Shown here: one piece after another, positions 15,654-26,681 of the stretch | Layout: each line of letters starts with the position of its first letter | Numbering within the stretch: position 1 is the first letter of the stretch | Origin: Aquiflexum lacus | Lineage (GTDB): Bacteria; Bacteroidota; Bacteroidia; Cytophagales; Cyclobacteriaceae | Length of the DNA: 64,000 bases | Reading direction: 5' to 3' | Assembly: GCF_015476655.1 (NCBI RefSeq) | Contig: NZ_JABFHF010000006.1 | Coordinates: 62,001 to 126,000, forward strand | Translations under genes and position numbers: made by a program | The notes under the pieces: generated by a model | Told to the model about the DNA's origin: nothing | What the model saw: the letters and a program-made list of their open reading frames with translations, nothing else | The model's database searches: none

Positions 15654-17405
15654 TCATTTTTTTGGCAGGTAAAAACTAAACTCACTACCTTCATTCAAGG
15701 TGCTTTGAATATACAAATGACCTCCATTTTTTTCGATATAGTCCTGTACCAATAATAATCCCAATCCTGTGCCTGATTCTTTGTTTTTACCCAATGTGCT
15801 GATGGATTCTTTTCTTCTCAGTTTATCCAGATTTTCAGGAGGAATTCCAGAACCTGTATCTTTGATCCTGATATAAACCGATTCAGGTTTTTCTTTTAAA
15901 ATTACAGAAATTGTATCCCCTAATCCGGAAAATTTAATTGCATTACTGATCAGATTTCTGATTGCCAAGTCGATCATGTTTTTATCCGCAAAAACGACAA
16001 TGTCCCCTTGGGAGTATTTGACTTTTTTCAGAAATATCCCCTTTTCATTTACTGTTTTATCAAATAGTTTAAATTGCTCCTGAAGCAGTTCCTCAAGGTT
16101 AAATTCCTGTTTTTCGACCACCTCACCTTTGAGTTGACTGCTAGTCCAGGCCAATAAATTCTCTAGTAAAATGGAAACAGAATCCATGTTTTTGTTTACT
16201 TCAGGAAGAATTTTGAAAAACTCATCTTTTCCAATAACTCCTTCATTCGTTAGCCGAATGAGTTCTCTTACGCCAAGTATCGGGCCTTTAAGATCATGCG
16301 AGATAATGGTAAAAAGTTTATCCTTGAGAGAGTTGGTTTTGATAAGTTCATCGGCCTGATATTGCAATTGCCGTTGTGTTTTTTTCTCAGCACTGATGTT
16401 TTCAAATAGAACCATCATGCCACTAAAGATGTCCTTTTTGTCCAAAATGGGGACGCACTCTATTCTAAACTCACTTTTATTGGTGTCAGAATCCAGTTCA
16501 AGTTCCAATGCACATATTTCTCTCTTCTGGATGACTGCTATCAGTTCAGGTTTATTTTCAAACAATTCACCCATTGATTTGCCGATCAATTTGTCCTTGG
16601 GTTTTTTGAGTGCTTTTAGAATGGCATGGTTATAATCAATCACCTTTTCATTTGGATCAAAAACAAGTATTCCTTTGGTAATCAGTTCAAACACTTTATC
16701 CCTTGCAATAGGCTTGATATTGAAAAGCTCAAAACGCAGCAATGCAATTCCAATAAATATGTAGGTAAACAAAAATGCATACGGTGTTAGGTCAATATGC
16801 TCAAAAGGTCTATATCCCAACAGATATATCACATTGAAAAACCAAGGAACAACGCCTGCAAAAATCAATAGATTGATCTGTTTTCTGTATATGCTGTCTG
16901 CATTCTTAAATTTGATAAGCAAAAGAATGTTCCCGAACAAAAGCGACAAATAAAAAAAAGTGGTATGGACCAAATACCATGGGCCGATTGATATTTCCAA
17001 TAATGGAAAAGGACCTAAGTCATATACAGATACTTCCTTGTAATGTAAATGATGGAATTCATTGGTCAAGATTATCAAAAAGGTAATAATTGGGATAGCG
17101 AAAACTACTAAGGCTGTTTTGAAGTTAAGCCATTTTTCTAATCCAGTATACTTCAAACAAAACCAAATCCATGTTCCTGGAGCAAGTGCAATGCCTACAT
17201 ATTCAATTTTTACCCAAAAAAGCATTGCTTCAAGAGTCTCACTCATAAGTTCCAAGCCATATCCCAATGCCCAAATGGCAACAAGCAGCATGGTGACCGC
17301 AAACCATCGGACAGCATCTTTCATTCTGTAAATAATTACAGAGGAAATTCCAGCAACTAATATTCCTGAAACCAAAAGGGTAATGGAAAAAATATTCAAT
17401 TCCAA
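15654..17405 (-). CDS. Sensor histidine kinase with N-terminal 7TM region and PAS domain
   Basis: A 583-residue kinase. Residues 1-225 contain about seven membrane helices of the type called histidine kinase N-terminal 7TM region (starting FSITLLVSGILVAGISSVII, with AMLFWVKIEYVGIALAPGTW). A PAS domain follows (about 230-335, FELITKGILVFDPNEKVIDYN). The dimerisation domain has the H box SHDLKGPILGVREL; the ATPase domain has NLISNAIKF (N), DTGSGIPPENL (G1) and GTGLGLLLVQ (G2). All catalytic elements are present. No response regulator is adjacent, so it is an orphan kinase. The signal is unknown; 7TM kinases often sense small hydrophobic ligands. It converges on the acyl-CoA reductase gene, 10 bases apart. 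Confidence 0.92.
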   Translation of the reverse strand: MELNIFSITLLVSGILVAGISSVIIYRMKDAVRWFAVTMLLVAIWALGYGLELMSETLEAMLFWVKIEYVGIALAPGTWIWFCLKYTGLEKWLNFKTALVVFAIPIITFLIILTNEFHHLHYKEVSVYDLGPFPLLEISIGPWYLVHTTFFYLSLLFGNILLLIKFKNADSIYRKQINLLIFAGVVPWFFNVIYLLGYRPFEHIDLTPYAFLFTYIFIGIALLRFELFNIKPIARDKVFELITKGILVFDPNEKVIDYNHAILKALKKPKDKLIGKSMGELFENKPELIAVIQKREICALELELDSDTNKSEFRIECVPILDKKDIFSGMMVLFENISAEKKTQRQLQYQADELIKTNSLKDKLFTIISHDLKGPILGVRELIRLTNEGVIGKDEFFKILPEVNKNMDSVSILLENLLAWTSSQLKGEVVEKQEFNLEELLQEQFKLFDKTVNEKGIFLKKVKYSQGDIVVFADKNMIDLAIRNLISNAIKFSGLGDTISVILKEKPESVYIRIKDTGSGIPPENLDKLRRKESISTLGKNKESGTGLGLLLVQDYIEKNGGHLYIQSTLNEGSEFSFYLPKK

Positions 17406-17594
17406 TCTAATTCTGAGATGATGATAAGTTAATTCAAAGTAAACATTTTTTATCCAAAAAATAACTTTTCACAACTCAGATATAGCCTTTAGCATTAAGC
17501 CTTCTTTCTCATAATTCCCAATACGACAAAAACCTGTTATGTTTAAAGATCAAAATCAATGGTCGTTATTTTGATGAGACGAAATATTCTTACA

Positions 17595-18917
17595 ATGGAT
17601 CTGGTAAAAAGAAAAAAAATAAAAATAGGTTTCCCCTCCACTTTTGAAATAGCACTGGGATTGACTGGATTTGTTTTTATCATGGTTTGGCTTTTTACAA
17701 AACCGGAACACCCGACCTATTCAATTTATGGCTTTCAAGTACTTAAATATTGGCAAAAAGGTTTCTGGGAGCTACTTGAGTTTACCTTGCAAATGATTTT
17801 GATTTTAGTTTTTGGCTATTCATTGGCGATATCAGAACAGGTAAATAAATGGATTACCAAATTGTCCAAAGTTGCTGACAATAATTTAAAAGCTGTATTG
17901 ATAACTGGATCTGTAACCTTGGTTGCTGGATACATCAATTGGGGTTTTGGTTTGGTTCTCGGTGCTGTTTTGGCCCGTAAAATCGGTGAGATAAATTATA
18001 ATAATGGCATTAAGATCAATTATCCCCTGATTTGTGCAGCAGGGTATTTGGGGATGATGGTTTGGCATTCAGGGCTTTCAGGTTCTTCTACCCTGAAAGT
18101 CGCTGAGAAAGGACACTTTTTGGAGCATACGATTGGATTGTTGCCAGTATCTGAAACTATTTTCTCTAGCCAGAATTTTTTGGTCAATTTGGTTTTGGTG
18201 GTGTCATTGCTGTTGACTTTGTTTATTCTAAGTAAAAGAAAGCCAAAAGTATTTAATCTTCCAACTCGGAATTCAGCTAAAAAAAATAAATTGAAATCGG
18301 GTAAAGGTTTTTTGGGAATAATTATCGGTTTATTGATTCTTGGCTTAGGTCTTTCTGACTTCATTTTTGCAGAGCAGGGCAATCTTGGGTTTTTTGACCT
18401 CAACTTTGTCAATTTCCTTTTATTGGGTATCGGTTTATTGCTTTATAGAAACTTGAAGGATTATGTTATGTCACTGGAAGCCGGATTGAAAAGTGCAACT
18501 GACATTCTGATTCAGTTTCCATTTTATGCAGGAATTATGGGCATGATCAAATATTCTGGGTTTTTGGAAGATTTAGGTTCCATGATGATTCATATATCTT
18601 CTCCTGAGGCACTTCCTTTGACATCCTTTTTCAGTGCCGCTGTTGTCAATTTGTTTATTCCTTCGGGCGGGGGACAATGGGCCATACAAGGTCCGATACT
18701 TATGGAGAGTGCTATGAAGTTGGGAGTTGATCCTGCAGGAATGATTCTCTCATTTGCCTATGGTGATCAATTGACCAATATGCTACAGCCATTCTGGGCT
18801 TTGCCGCTTCTTTCTATCACTGGAGTTTCCGCAAAAGAAATACTCAGATATACGATTTATTTCTTTTTGTGCGGGCTTTTGGTTTTTGGAATTGGGATCT
18901 GGATTTTGATATGTTAA
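17595..18917 (+). CDS. atoE: Short-chain fatty acid transporter, AtoE family
   Basis: A 440-residue transporter with about twelve membrane helices. Recognisable blocks are VAGYINWGFGLVLGAVLAR, YLGMMVWHSGLSGSSTL, VNLFIPSGGGQWAIQGPI and SFAYGDQLTNMLQPFWALPLL, all typical of AtoE/TIGR00366 proteins, which move short-chain fatty acids such as acetoacetate or butyrate across the inner membrane. The ATG at 17595 is preferred over the one at 17559 because the upstream twelve residues are uncharacteristic of the family, but the choice is not certain. The gene stands alone between a divergent kinase and aconitase; uptake of short-chain acids that enter the TCA cycle would fit the neighbour. Confidence 0.85.
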   Translation: MDLVKRKKIKIGFPSTFEIALGLTGFVFIMVWLFTKPEHPTYSIYGFQVLKYWQKGFWELLEFTLQMILILVFGYSLAISEQVNKWITKLSKVADNNLKAVLITGSVTLVAGYINWGFGLVLGAVLARKIGEINYNNGIKINYPLICAAGYLGMMVWHSGLSGSSTLKVAEKGHFLEHTIGLLPVSETIFSSQNFLVNLVLVVSLLLTLFILSKRKPKVFNLPTRNSAKKNKLKSGKGFLGIIIGLLILGLGLSDFIFAEQGNLGFFDLNFVNFLLLGIGLLLYRNLKDYVMSLEAGLKSATDILIQFPFYAGIMGMIKYSGFLEDLGSMMIHISSPEALPLTSFFSAAVVNLFIPSGGGQWAIQGPILMESAMKLGVDPAGMILSFAYGDQLTNMLQPFWALPLLSITGVSAKEILRYTIYFFLCGLLVFGIGIWILIC

Positions 18918-18990
18918 ACCACTCCTGTAATGCTGTATAATAAATAACCAAGGCTATTTCAATTTTACTTCTATTTTAGACCCGATTTTT

Positions 18991-18998
18991 TATCTTTG
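18991..18998 (+). promoter_or_regulatory. -7 promoter element of the aconitase gene
   Basis: TATCTTTG matches TAnnTTTG and lies 46 bases before the aconitase ATG. The expected -33 TTG is not evident. Confidence 0.5.
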
Positions 18999-19044
18999 CG
19001 ATCGAATAAATGAAATCCTTTTCACACTATAAACTTTATTTTCA

Positions 19045-21306
19045 ATGGCATTTGATTTAGAAATGATCAAAGCGGTCTCCGCAAAGTTTCCCTCTAGAAT
19101 TGAAACAGCAAGAAAGGCTGTGGGTAGACCCCTCACTTTGACGGAAAAAATATTGTATGCACACCTTTCAGAGGGAGAAGCCTCCCAAGCATATGAAAGG
19201 GGAGTGTCCTATGTAGATTTTAATCCTGATAGGGTTGCCATGCAGGATGCAACTGCCCAAATGGCCTTGCTTCAATTTATGCAAGCGGGTAGAAGCCAAG
19301 TAGCAGTGCCTTCTACGGTACACTGCGACCACTTGATTCAAGCTGAAGTGGGGGCTATTGCTGATCTTGACAAAGCAAAAGATAAAAACAGAGAGGTCTA
19401 TGATTTTCTTTCCTCAGTTTCAAATAAATATGGAATAGGATTCTGGAAACCGGGTGCCGGTATAATTCATCAAGTTGTTTTGGAGAATTATGCCTTTCCA
19501 GGTGGGATGATGATTGGTACAGACTCTCATACTCCAAATGCCGGAGGTCTCGGAATGATTGCGATTGGAGTCGGGGGCGCAGATGCCTGTGATGTGATGG
19601 CAGGATTTGCTTGGGAGCTCAAATTCCCGAAATTGATAGGTGTTAAATTAACAGGTAGACTTTCAGGATGGACTTCAGCAAAAGATGTCATCTTAAAAGT
19701 AGCCGGTATCCTTACAGTCAAAGGAGGTACAGGAGCAGTCGTAGAATATTTTGGAGATGGCGCTAAATCACTTTCTGCCACCGGAAAAGGTACGATCTGT
19801 AATATGGGTGCTGAAATAGGAGCTACCACTTCAATTTTTGGCTATGACGAAAAATCAGAAGCTTATTTAAGAGGTACTGAAAGAGGGGATATTGCTGATA
19901 TGGCCAATGAAATCAAGTCACATTTGACGGGTGATGAAGAAGTGTATGCAAACCCGGAAAAATACTTTGATCAGGTAATCGAGATCAATCTATCGGAATT
20001 GGAACCACATGTCAACGGTCCTTTTACCCCTGATTTGGCATGGCCTTTATCAAAATTTGCTTCGGCAGTAAAAGAAAACGGATGGCCTGCCAAATTGGAA
20101 GTGGGGCTTATTGGCTCCTGTACCAACTCATCTTATGAGGATATTTCCCGAGCAGCATCATTGGCACAACAGGCAGTGGACAAAAAGCTTGTTGCCAAAT
20201 CAGAATATACAATTACGCCAGGTTCTGAACAAGTTAGGTTTACAGTGGAGAGAGATGGATTCCTTAACATTTTTGAAAATATGGGCGGTGTGGTTTTGGC
20301 AAATGCCTGTGGGCCTTGCATTGGTCAGTGGGCAAGACATGGTGCTGAAAAGCAGGAAAAAAATTCCATCATAACTTCATTCAACAGAAACTTTGCAAAA
20401 AGGGCAGATGGCAATCCAAATACCCATTCATTTGTCGCTTCTCCAGAGATAGTTACAGCAATGGCAATCGCCGGGGACCTCACTTTCAACCCAATGACAG
20501 ATTCCCTCATCAATGAAGAAGGAAATCAGGTCAGATTGGATGAGCCTTCAGGACTCGAATTACCAACAAAAGGATTTGCTGTAGAGGATGCCGGATACCA
20601 GGCACCCGCAGAAGATGGTTCTTCTGTGGAGGTGATTGTAGATCCTAATTCTGATAGATTGGAATTGCTTGAACCTTTCAAAAGTTGGGAAGGAAATGAC
20701 CTTACAGGATTGAAATTATTGATTAAGGCAAAAGGAAAGTGTACAACTGACCATATTTCAATGGCAGGTCCTTGGTTAAGGTATAGAGGTCATTTGGATA
20801 ATATTTCCAATAACATGCTTATTGGAGCGGTAAACTATTTCAATGAGGCGACCAATAAAGTCAAAAATCAGTTGAATGGTGAATATGGCGAAGTGCCGGC
20901 TGTTCAACGTCAATATAAACAGCATGGAGAAGGGACTATAGTTGTGGGGGATGAAAACTATGGTGAAGGTTCCTCAAGAGAACATGCAGCCATGGAGCCA
21001 AGATTTCTGGGCGTAAGGGCAATTCTCGTAAAATCTTTTGCCAGAATTCATGAAACCAATCTTAAAAAGCAAGGCATGTTGGCTTTGACTTTTGCAAATC
21101 CTTCAGACTATGACCTGATTCAAGAAGATGATTCCATTGATATTGTTGGTTTAAATTCCTTCGCTCCCGGAAAACAATTGACAGTTTTGTTGAACCATGC
21201 TGATGGTAGCAAGCACGAAATCAAAGTCAACCATACATATAATGCTGGACAAATCGAATGGTTTAAAGCAGGTTCTGCTCTTAACCTGATCAAAGCAGGA
21301 ATTTGA
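19045..21306 (+). CDS. acnA: Aconitate hydratase, mitochondrial type
   Basis: A 753-residue aconitase that interconverts citrate and isocitrate in the TCA cycle. The [4Fe-4S] ligands are Cys in [11 protein letters not shown] and the pair in [11 protein letters not shown]. Other conserved blocks are [35 protein letters not shown] and the swivel domain [19 protein letters not shown]. The length and motifs fit the mitochondrial-type aconitase (about 755-780 residues), not the 890-residue bacterial AcnA/IRP type or AcnB. It has its own promoter and terminator, so it is monocistronic. Confidence 0.97.
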   Translation: MAFDLEMIKAVSAKFPSRIETARKAVGRPLTLTEKILYAHLSEGEASQAYERGVSYVDFNPDRVAMQDATAQMALLQFMQAGRSQVAVPSTVHCDHLIQAEVGAIADLDKAKDKNREVYDFLSSVSNKYGIGFWKPGAGIIHQVVLENYAFPGGMMIGTDSHTPNAGGLGMIAIGVGGADACDVMAGFAWELKFPKLIGVKLTGRLSGWTSAKDVILKVAGILTVKGGTGAVVEYFGDGAKSLSATGKGTICNMGAEIGATTSIFGYDEKSEAYLRGTERGDIADMANEIKSHLTGDEEVYANPEKYFDQVIEINLSELEPHVNGPFTPDLAWPLSKFASAVKENGWPAKLEVGLIGSCTNSSYEDISRAASLAQQAVDKKLVAKSEYTITPGSEQVRFTVERDGFLNIFENMGGVVLANACGPCIGQWARHGAEKQEKNSIITSFNRNFAKRADGNPNTHSFVASPEIVTAMAIAGDLTFNPMTDSLINEEGNQVRLDEPSGLELPTKGFAVEDAGYQAPAEDGSSVEVIVDPNSDRLELLEPFKSWEGNDLTGLKLLIKAKGKCTTDHISMAGPWLRYRGHLDNISNNMLIGAVNYFNEATNKVKNQLNGEYGEVPAVQRQYKQHGEGTIVVGDENYGEGSSREHAAMEPRFLGVRAILVKSFARIHETNLKKQGMLALTFANPSDYDLIQEDDSIDIVGLNSFAPGKQLTVLLNHADGSKHEIKVNHTYNAGQIEWFKAGSALNLIKAGI

Positions 21307-21324
21307 TCAAGGAATTTGGAAGTG

Positions 21325-21359
21325 AAAAGGCTGTTGATTTTAAATCACAGCCTTTTTTT
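21325..21359 (+). terminator. Terminator of the aconitase gene
   Basis: AAAAGGCTGT pairs with ACAGCCTTTT across a short A/T-rich loop and is followed by a run of T, 18 bases after the stop codon. Confidence 0.85.
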
Positions 21360-21405
21360 GTTTTAAATGATAATAGGATATTAAATTGTAACAAAGTATC
21401 AAAAT

Positions 21406-22641
21406 ATGGGAACCAATTTTAAATCTTACGAACAAACACGAAGATTATTTTTTATTTTCATTCTGGTCTCAATCATTTTTTTTCCAAATAGATTAGTCTT
21501 TGGGCAAACTGTCGAATCAGACGAAAGGGCGCTACTAAATATTGATGATGGAATCAAATTCTATAAGGATTCTCTTTTTTTGATGAATTTAAGATTTAGA
21601 ATGCAGAACAGGGCAGGATTGAATACACTTGGCGGAGATGAATTTACCATCAATGCTTTTGAAATGAGGGTAAGAAGACTGCGTCTTCGTTTTGATGGAT
21701 TTGTAGGAAATCCCAAATTACAGTATTATATTCAGTTGGCATTTTCCAAAGCAGATCTTGATCTAGAGTCCTCAGTGATAGCCCAACCAGTTAGGGATGC
21801 AATTATTTATTATTTCGTGGCAGACAACCTCTATTTTGGTTTTGGACAGTCCAAATTACCAGGTAACAGACAAAGGGTCACAAGTTCAGGAAATCTTCAG
21901 TTTGCAGATAGGTCCATTGCAGGTGCTATGTTTAATATTGATAGAGATTTTGGGTTTTTTGCCTATTACACCAAAAAACTGAAACAAGATTCTTATTTAG
22001 AATTGAAGGGAGTTGTTTCGACAGGAGATGGGAGGAATGCCTCTGCTATCAATAACGGTCTTGCTTATACGGGCAGGGTAGAGTATTTGCCTTTGGGTTT
22101 GTTTCAGAATAATGGGGATTATTCCGAAGGGGATCTTGAGTTTGAGCCTCTGCCAAAAATTTCGATCGGAATGAGCTACTCAAAAAATGTGAGGGCCAAT
22201 AAAACTTCGGGCCAATTGGGTGAGGAATTGTTTGAAAACAGGACGATTGAAAGTTTTATCCTCGACGGTGTTTTCAAATATAAAGGGAATGCGATACTTG
22301 CTGAATACCTGCAAAGAACTTCTGCTGATCCATTTACAAGTAATGAAGCGGGAGAGATTAGATTTGTTCAGGTTGGTCATGGTATCAACATTCAGTTGAG
22401 TAAAATGATCTATCAGAATTCCGAAATAGCACTTCGTTATTCTTATATAGTACCCAAAGATCAGATAGCTATTTTTCAGCAGAGGGTAGATGAAGTACTG
22501 ATGGGGTATACGTATTATATTAGAGGTCATAGGATAAAATTGCAAGGTAATTTTGGATATAAATGGCTTGAAGGGCTCCCTGATTTGGATAATTCAGGAA
22601 ATTCTTGGACGGGAATGTTTCAGGTAGAATTTGGAATTTAA
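21406..22641 (+). CDS. Phosphate-selective porin O/P family outer-membrane protein
   Basis: A 411-residue barrel protein with a hydrophobic signal region (about residues 12-34, FIFILVSIIFFPNRLVFGQ). The mature part shows MNLRFRMQNRAGLNT, EMRVRRLRLRFDGFVGNPKLQYYIQLAFSKADLD, and FGFGQSKLPGNRQRVTSSGN, which are typical opening strands of the OprO/OprP family in Bacteroidota. It ends WTGMFQVEFGI. Family members form trimeric anion-selective channels, but phosphate specificity is not certain for Bacteroidota proteins. It is a single gene after the aconitase terminator, with no pho genes next to it. Confidence 0.85.
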   Translation: MGTNFKSYEQTRRLFFIFILVSIIFFPNRLVFGQTVESDERALLNIDDGIKFYKDSLFLMNLRFRMQNRAGLNTLGGDEFTINAFEMRVRRLRLRFDGFVGNPKLQYYIQLAFSKADLDLESSVIAQPVRDAIIYYFVADNLYFGFGQSKLPGNRQRVTSSGNLQFADRSIAGAMFNIDRDFGFFAYYTKKLKQDSYLELKGVVSTGDGRNASAINNGLAYTGRVEYLPLGLFQNNGDYSEGDLEFEPLPKISIGMSYSKNVRANKTSGQLGEELFENRTIESFILDGVFKYKGNAILAEYLQRTSADPFTSNEAGEIRFVQVGHGINIQLSKMIYQNSEIALRYSYIVPKDQIAIFQQRVDEVLMGYTYYIRGHRIKLQGNFGYKWLEGLPDLDNSGNSWTGMFQVEFGI

Positions 22642-22783
22642 TCCTAATAACTTTTTTTATATTTTTAATTACAATATGTTTGGTACAAAAAACAATTTAA
22701 TGTATGTTTACAGCAATATATTATTTTAAAACTTATCACCCGAGTTCTAAAAGTTTTCTTATCACCCCATTTTGCTGTTTCTG

Positions 22784-25729
22784 ATGAAAGAAAGAGGTAT
22801 CAATAATACATTCAAAAAGATCATATATGAATCATCTGAGATGGTTTTTTTGGCTGATGATACTTATCCCTATAATATTTTTTACACCAATGTTGCTTTT
22901 GATAAAGGGATTGGCCAATTCATGGAAGAAAAGACCTTGGTCAACTTGGGACTTGATATCAATTCCTACATTTTCAATGAAGAATTGATCATTGATTTTC
23001 AAGAAAGAGAGTTTGTTTTCAACTTGGAGTTGCCACAGGAAAACGGTTCCAATTATTTCCTTTTTTACAAAGGAAAGGAATTGAAAAGTAAAGGCATGCC
23101 TTCAAAAAAGGATACTCACCAATTTCTTAAAAACTGGAATGACGTTATTGGAATCGGGCAGGAAAATTTTCTTTCTTGGGTCAGTGAGTCTGTTGAGTCC
23201 TTGTTGGGATACTCTCAGGAGGAAGTCACCAATGTGGAATTATGTCAGTTTTTCCATTCGGAAGACCTGGAAAAAGCGCAAAAGCTAATTCAGGATGTAA
23301 AGGAAGGAACCCATCAAAGTCAATTTAAAGCCAGAATGCTCCATAAAGGAGGCGATTATATTTGGATGAATTGGCAGGTAAATTTTATTGAAGGCAAATT
23401 TTACATCATCGGCAGAGATATCAGTTCAGAGCAATTGGCAATTGTAGATCGAGAATGGAAACACGAGCTGTTCAAACTTGGAGAAAAAGTTTCAAAATCA
23501 GGTGTTTGGGAAATTTCCTTACCCGAAAACACAATCTATTGGAGTGAAGAATTATACGCTATCCATGAAATAGATCAACCTACTTTTTTCACCATAGACC
23601 AGACCATCCTTTATTTTCTACCTGAATATAGAGTTCAGATACAAAAAGCCATGACAGAACTGATGGCAATAGGAAATGGCTTTGACCTCAAAGCTAAAAT
23701 TAGGACCCAGAAGGGAAGTGAAAAATGGGTAAGGATTTTGGGAAAAGCGCTTTTCAAAGACAATGAAGTCAGTAAAGCGTATGGGACTTTTCAGGATATC
23801 TCAGATGAATACAATATTCTAAACGAGTTGGGTCTTTTCAAAGAAATGTTTGACCTATCACCAGAAGCTATTTTGGTAACTGACGTTTCCGGAAAAATCA
23901 TTTTTACAAATCAGGAGGCTGACCAAAAACTTGATATTTCCCACGCTAAAAATAGTGGGGCATTGATAAGTGATTTTGATACCAACTTCATCGAGGACTC
24001 AGCTTGGGTAGCCCATGTTTCCCATTTGACTAATGAAAGAAGCAAGATTTATCAGAGTGCATTTAAGAAATCGAACGGAAATGAATATCAGGCAGAAGTA
24101 AATTGTAACCTTATAGAAATTCAGGGTAAAAAGTATATTATATCCTTTGTCAGAGATATATCCGATAGGATTGTTTTGGAAAAATCCCTGCAGGAATCTT
24201 CAGATTTTTTACTTCACTTGACTGAACAGGTGCCTGGTGCGCTTTATCAGTTTGTTTTGGATAAAGACGGTGAGATGACTTTTTCTTATCTAAGTCCGGG
24301 TATCAAGGATTTGTTGGGTGTAAGAGAGGATGAATTCAACAACATGAAAAATATCGGTCAGGCTATCAATAAAGTCCATCCTGAAGATATTGCACAGGTT
24401 TTGACTTCAACAGTTGCATCTGCAAGGACATTAAAGCCATGGACCTGTCAGTTTAGGTTAGTTGAGCCAATCAATGGCGGATATAAGTGGGTCTTGGGCG
24501 CTGCCAAACCTGAACTTCTGGAGAATGGTGACGTGGTTTGGTATGGATATCTTACAGATATATCCGAACAGAAGCGATTTGAGAATAATCTGAAGAATGC
24601 CAGGGAACAGGCAGAAAGAGCAAGTCAGATCAAATCCGAATTTTTGTCAATGATCAGCCACGAACTGAGAACACCATTGAATGCAATTTCAGGATCAGTA
24701 TACTCGCTGCTACAGGACGATCATACTTCCATTCAAGCCTCAGCACTGAATACGATCAACTTCGCAGTGGACAATTTGATCATCATGATCAACGACCTGT
24801 TGGATTATCAAAAAATCGAAGCCGGTAAATTGACGTTGGAAAACAATCCCATGAATCTCAAAAATGTAGTGAGCCAAGTCATCAATGGACTTGAATTTCA
24901 TGCCAAAGACAGCAGGAATAAGCTTACCCTTCACATGCTTGAAGAGTTAAACATTGATGTCAAAGGAGATAAAGTCAGGCTGGCACAGGTGTTAAACAAC
25001 TTGATCACCAACGCACTCAAATTCACCAATAATGGAAGGGTTGATGTTACTTTGAAATTAAAGGAAAGCAGAGATGGTAAAGCTAAGGTGTATTTTGAAG
25101 TCAAGGATACTGGCATAGGAATAGCCAAAGAACATCAGGCCAGAATATTTGACCAATTTGACCAAATACAACATTCATTCAGCAAAAAATATGGCGGAAC
25201 AGGCCTAGGACTTTCCATCACTAAAAAATTGCTGGAACAAATGGACGCTAAAATTAGTATAGATTCTGAATTAGGAGTTGGTTCGGTATTTTACTTTGAA
25301 GTTGAGTTTGAAAAAATCGGCAAAGTCTCTGCCCCGATTACTACCTCTCTGATACCCGCCGAAACGTCCCTAAGAAAGGTCAAACTCCTGATGGCTGAGG
25401 ACAATGATGTCAATGCCTTGGTTCTGGGAAAGATCATCAAAAAATGGGGGCTAGATTACGACAGGGTGTTCAATGGCCAAGAGGCCGTAGAAGCTGTTTC
25501 CAAAAATAATTATGATTGTGTTTTGATGGATATTCAAATGCCTGTAATGGATGGTTTTGAAGCTACTTCTATCATTAAAACAATTTCAAAAGTTCCAGTT
25601 CTAGCACTGTCAGCTGCTGCTAAACAAGATCTTTTGGAAAAAATTGAGGAGTGCGGGTTTTCAGGGTATGTTTCCAAACCAATTGATGCCTCTGAACTTT
25701 TGAAGAAAATAAAAGAAGTTGTTGGATAA
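22784..25729 (+). CDS. Hybrid sensor histidine kinase with multiple PAS domains and a receiver
   Basis: A 981-residue soluble hybrid kinase. The ATG at 22784 is preferred over the TTG at 22772. No membrane helix is visible, so it is cytoplasmic. Four PAS-type domains are suggested: about 125-220 (LSWVSESVESLLGYSQEEV), 230-345, 350-470 (SPEAILVTDVSGKIIFTNQ) and 475-600 (TFSYLSPGIKDLLGV). The HisKA H box is MISHELRTPLNAISGS, the N box NNLITNALKF, G1 DTGIGIAKEHQ, G2 YGGTGLGLSITKKLL. The receiver domain (about 865-981) has the phosphoacceptor Asp in VLMDIQMPVMDGFEA and the Lys in YVSKPID. No HPt or separate response regulator is adjacent. The signal is unknown. Confidence 0.94.
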   Translation: MKERGINNTFKKIIYESSEMVFLADDTYPYNIFYTNVAFDKGIGQFMEEKTLVNLGLDINSYIFNEELIIDFQEREFVFNLELPQENGSNYFLFYKGKELKSKGMPSKKDTHQFLKNWNDVIGIGQENFLSWVSESVESLLGYSQEEVTNVELCQFFHSEDLEKAQKLIQDVKEGTHQSQFKARMLHKGGDYIWMNWQVNFIEGKFYIIGRDISSEQLAIVDREWKHELFKLGEKVSKSGVWEISLPENTIYWSEELYAIHEIDQPTFFTIDQTILYFLPEYRVQIQKAMTELMAIGNGFDLKAKIRTQKGSEKWVRILGKALFKDNEVSKAYGTFQDISDEYNILNELGLFKEMFDLSPEAILVTDVSGKIIFTNQEADQKLDISHAKNSGALISDFDTNFIEDSAWVAHVSHLTNERSKIYQSAFKKSNGNEYQAEVNCNLIEIQGKKYIISFVRDISDRIVLEKSLQESSDFLLHLTEQVPGALYQFVLDKDGEMTFSYLSPGIKDLLGVREDEFNNMKNIGQAINKVHPEDIAQVLTSTVASARTLKPWTCQFRLVEPINGGYKWVLGAAKPELLENGDVVWYGYLTDISEQKRFENNLKNAREQAERASQIKSEFLSMISHELRTPLNAISGSVYSLLQDDHTSIQASALNTINFAVDNLIIMINDLLDYQKIEAGKLTLENNPMNLKNVVSQVINGLEFHAKDSRNKLTLHMLEELNIDVKGDKVRLAQVLNNLITNALKFTNNGRVDVTLKLKESRDGKAKVYFEVKDTGIGIAKEHQARIFDQFDQIQHSFSKKYGGTGLGLSITKKLLEQMDAKISIDSELGVGSVFYFEVEFEKIGKVSAPITTSLIPAETSLRKVKLLMAEDNDVNALVLGKIIKKWGLDYDRVFNGQEAVEAVSKNNYDCVLMDIQMPVMDGFEATSIIKTISKVPVLALSAAAKQDLLEKIEECGFSGYVSKPIDASELLKKIKEVVG

Positions 25730-25733
25730 TCAT

Positions 25734-26681
25734 TTAAAGGTTATTTGTTTTTTCCAGGTAATCCTTTACCAATTCCATATCAGGGTCCTTTTCAAATACC
25801 TCTGTCAAATACCTTAAAGCAAGCTCTTTTTCATTTTTGAAATAATGATAAATCCCTTTATTTCTAAATGCAAAAAGATTTTTAGGATTTTGTTTTAGAC
25901 TGTAATTGATGTCTTCAAGTCCTTTTTCAAGTTCATTTTCAAATATTAGATACAGACCTCTATTGTTGTAAAAATAAGCTTGATTTGAATTCAGAGCGAT
26001 AGCTTTGTTGATCATTGTCAAGGCTATATCTAATTCTCCTCGGTCAAATGCAATCATTGATCTCAAATTAAAGATATTGGCTTCAGTTGGATCTAATTTT
26101 TCGGCTTTTTTAAGTCCAACTTCAGCTTTTTCAAAATCTTTGAGATAGTAGAAAATCGTTGCCTGATTTACCAATACTTCGGGGTTGTCAGGAAACAGCT
26201 CTAGCGCTTTCTCAAAAGAAGTCAAGGATTCCTGATAATTTTTGATTTGCTCCAAGACCAATCCTTCTAAAAAATGACTTCTCCAACTTTCAGGATTATT
26301 TCTAATCAAGGTCTTGCTATCCTCCAAAGCTTTATAAAACTCGCCATTGTCCATGTATGTCACTCCTCGCTGAAAAAGAGCAAGCGTATCGACGGGATTG
26401 GTTCTTAATATGGAAGAGAAGTCTGAAATGGCATTTTCAAGTCTATTGAGTTGATACATGACCAAACCACGATTGAATAGCGCATCCCTGAAATCAGGAT
26501 CTATTTTAAGCGCTTCCCCATAGAAGTCAATGGCAGACTTGGTGTCGTTTTCTTTTAATTTTTCATTGCCTTTCAGCAAATACCTTTCTTTTTTGGTATC
26601 CGGACTATCGCAGGAAATCAACAAGATGTTCCATATCAGAATAATTATCCAGTTATGTGGGATCAGTTTCTTTTTCAACAT
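25734..26681 (-). CDS. TPR repeat lipoprotein
   Basis: A 315-residue protein. The ATG at 26681 gives a hydrophobic signal ending LLISC (lipid Cys about 23); a GTG at 26696 would add five residues. The rest is a run of about seven tetratricopeptide repeats (for example GNEKLKENDTKSAIDFYGEALKIDP then FRDALFNRGLVMYQLNRLENAI). TPR lipoproteins act as protein-binding scaffolds in the envelope; the partner is unknown. Its start overlaps the end of the AI-2E permease gene by 29 bases on the same strand, so the two are translationally coupled. It converges on the hybrid kinase gene with four bases between. Confidence 0.82.
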   Translation of the reverse strand: MLKKKLIPHNWIIILIWNILLISCDSPDTKKERYLLKGNEKLKENDTKSAIDFYGEALKIDPDFRDALFNRGLVMYQLNRLENAISDFSSILRTNPVDTLALFQRGVTYMDNGEFYKALEDSKTLIRNNPESWRSHFLEGLVLEQIKNYQESLTSFEKALELFPDNPEVLVNQATIFYYLKDFEKAEVGLKKAEKLDPTEANIFNLRSMIAFDRGELDIALTMINKAIALNSNQAYFYNNRGLYLIFENELEKGLEDINYSLKQNPKNLFAFRNKGIYHYFKNEKELALRYLTEVFEKDPDMELVKDYLEKTNNL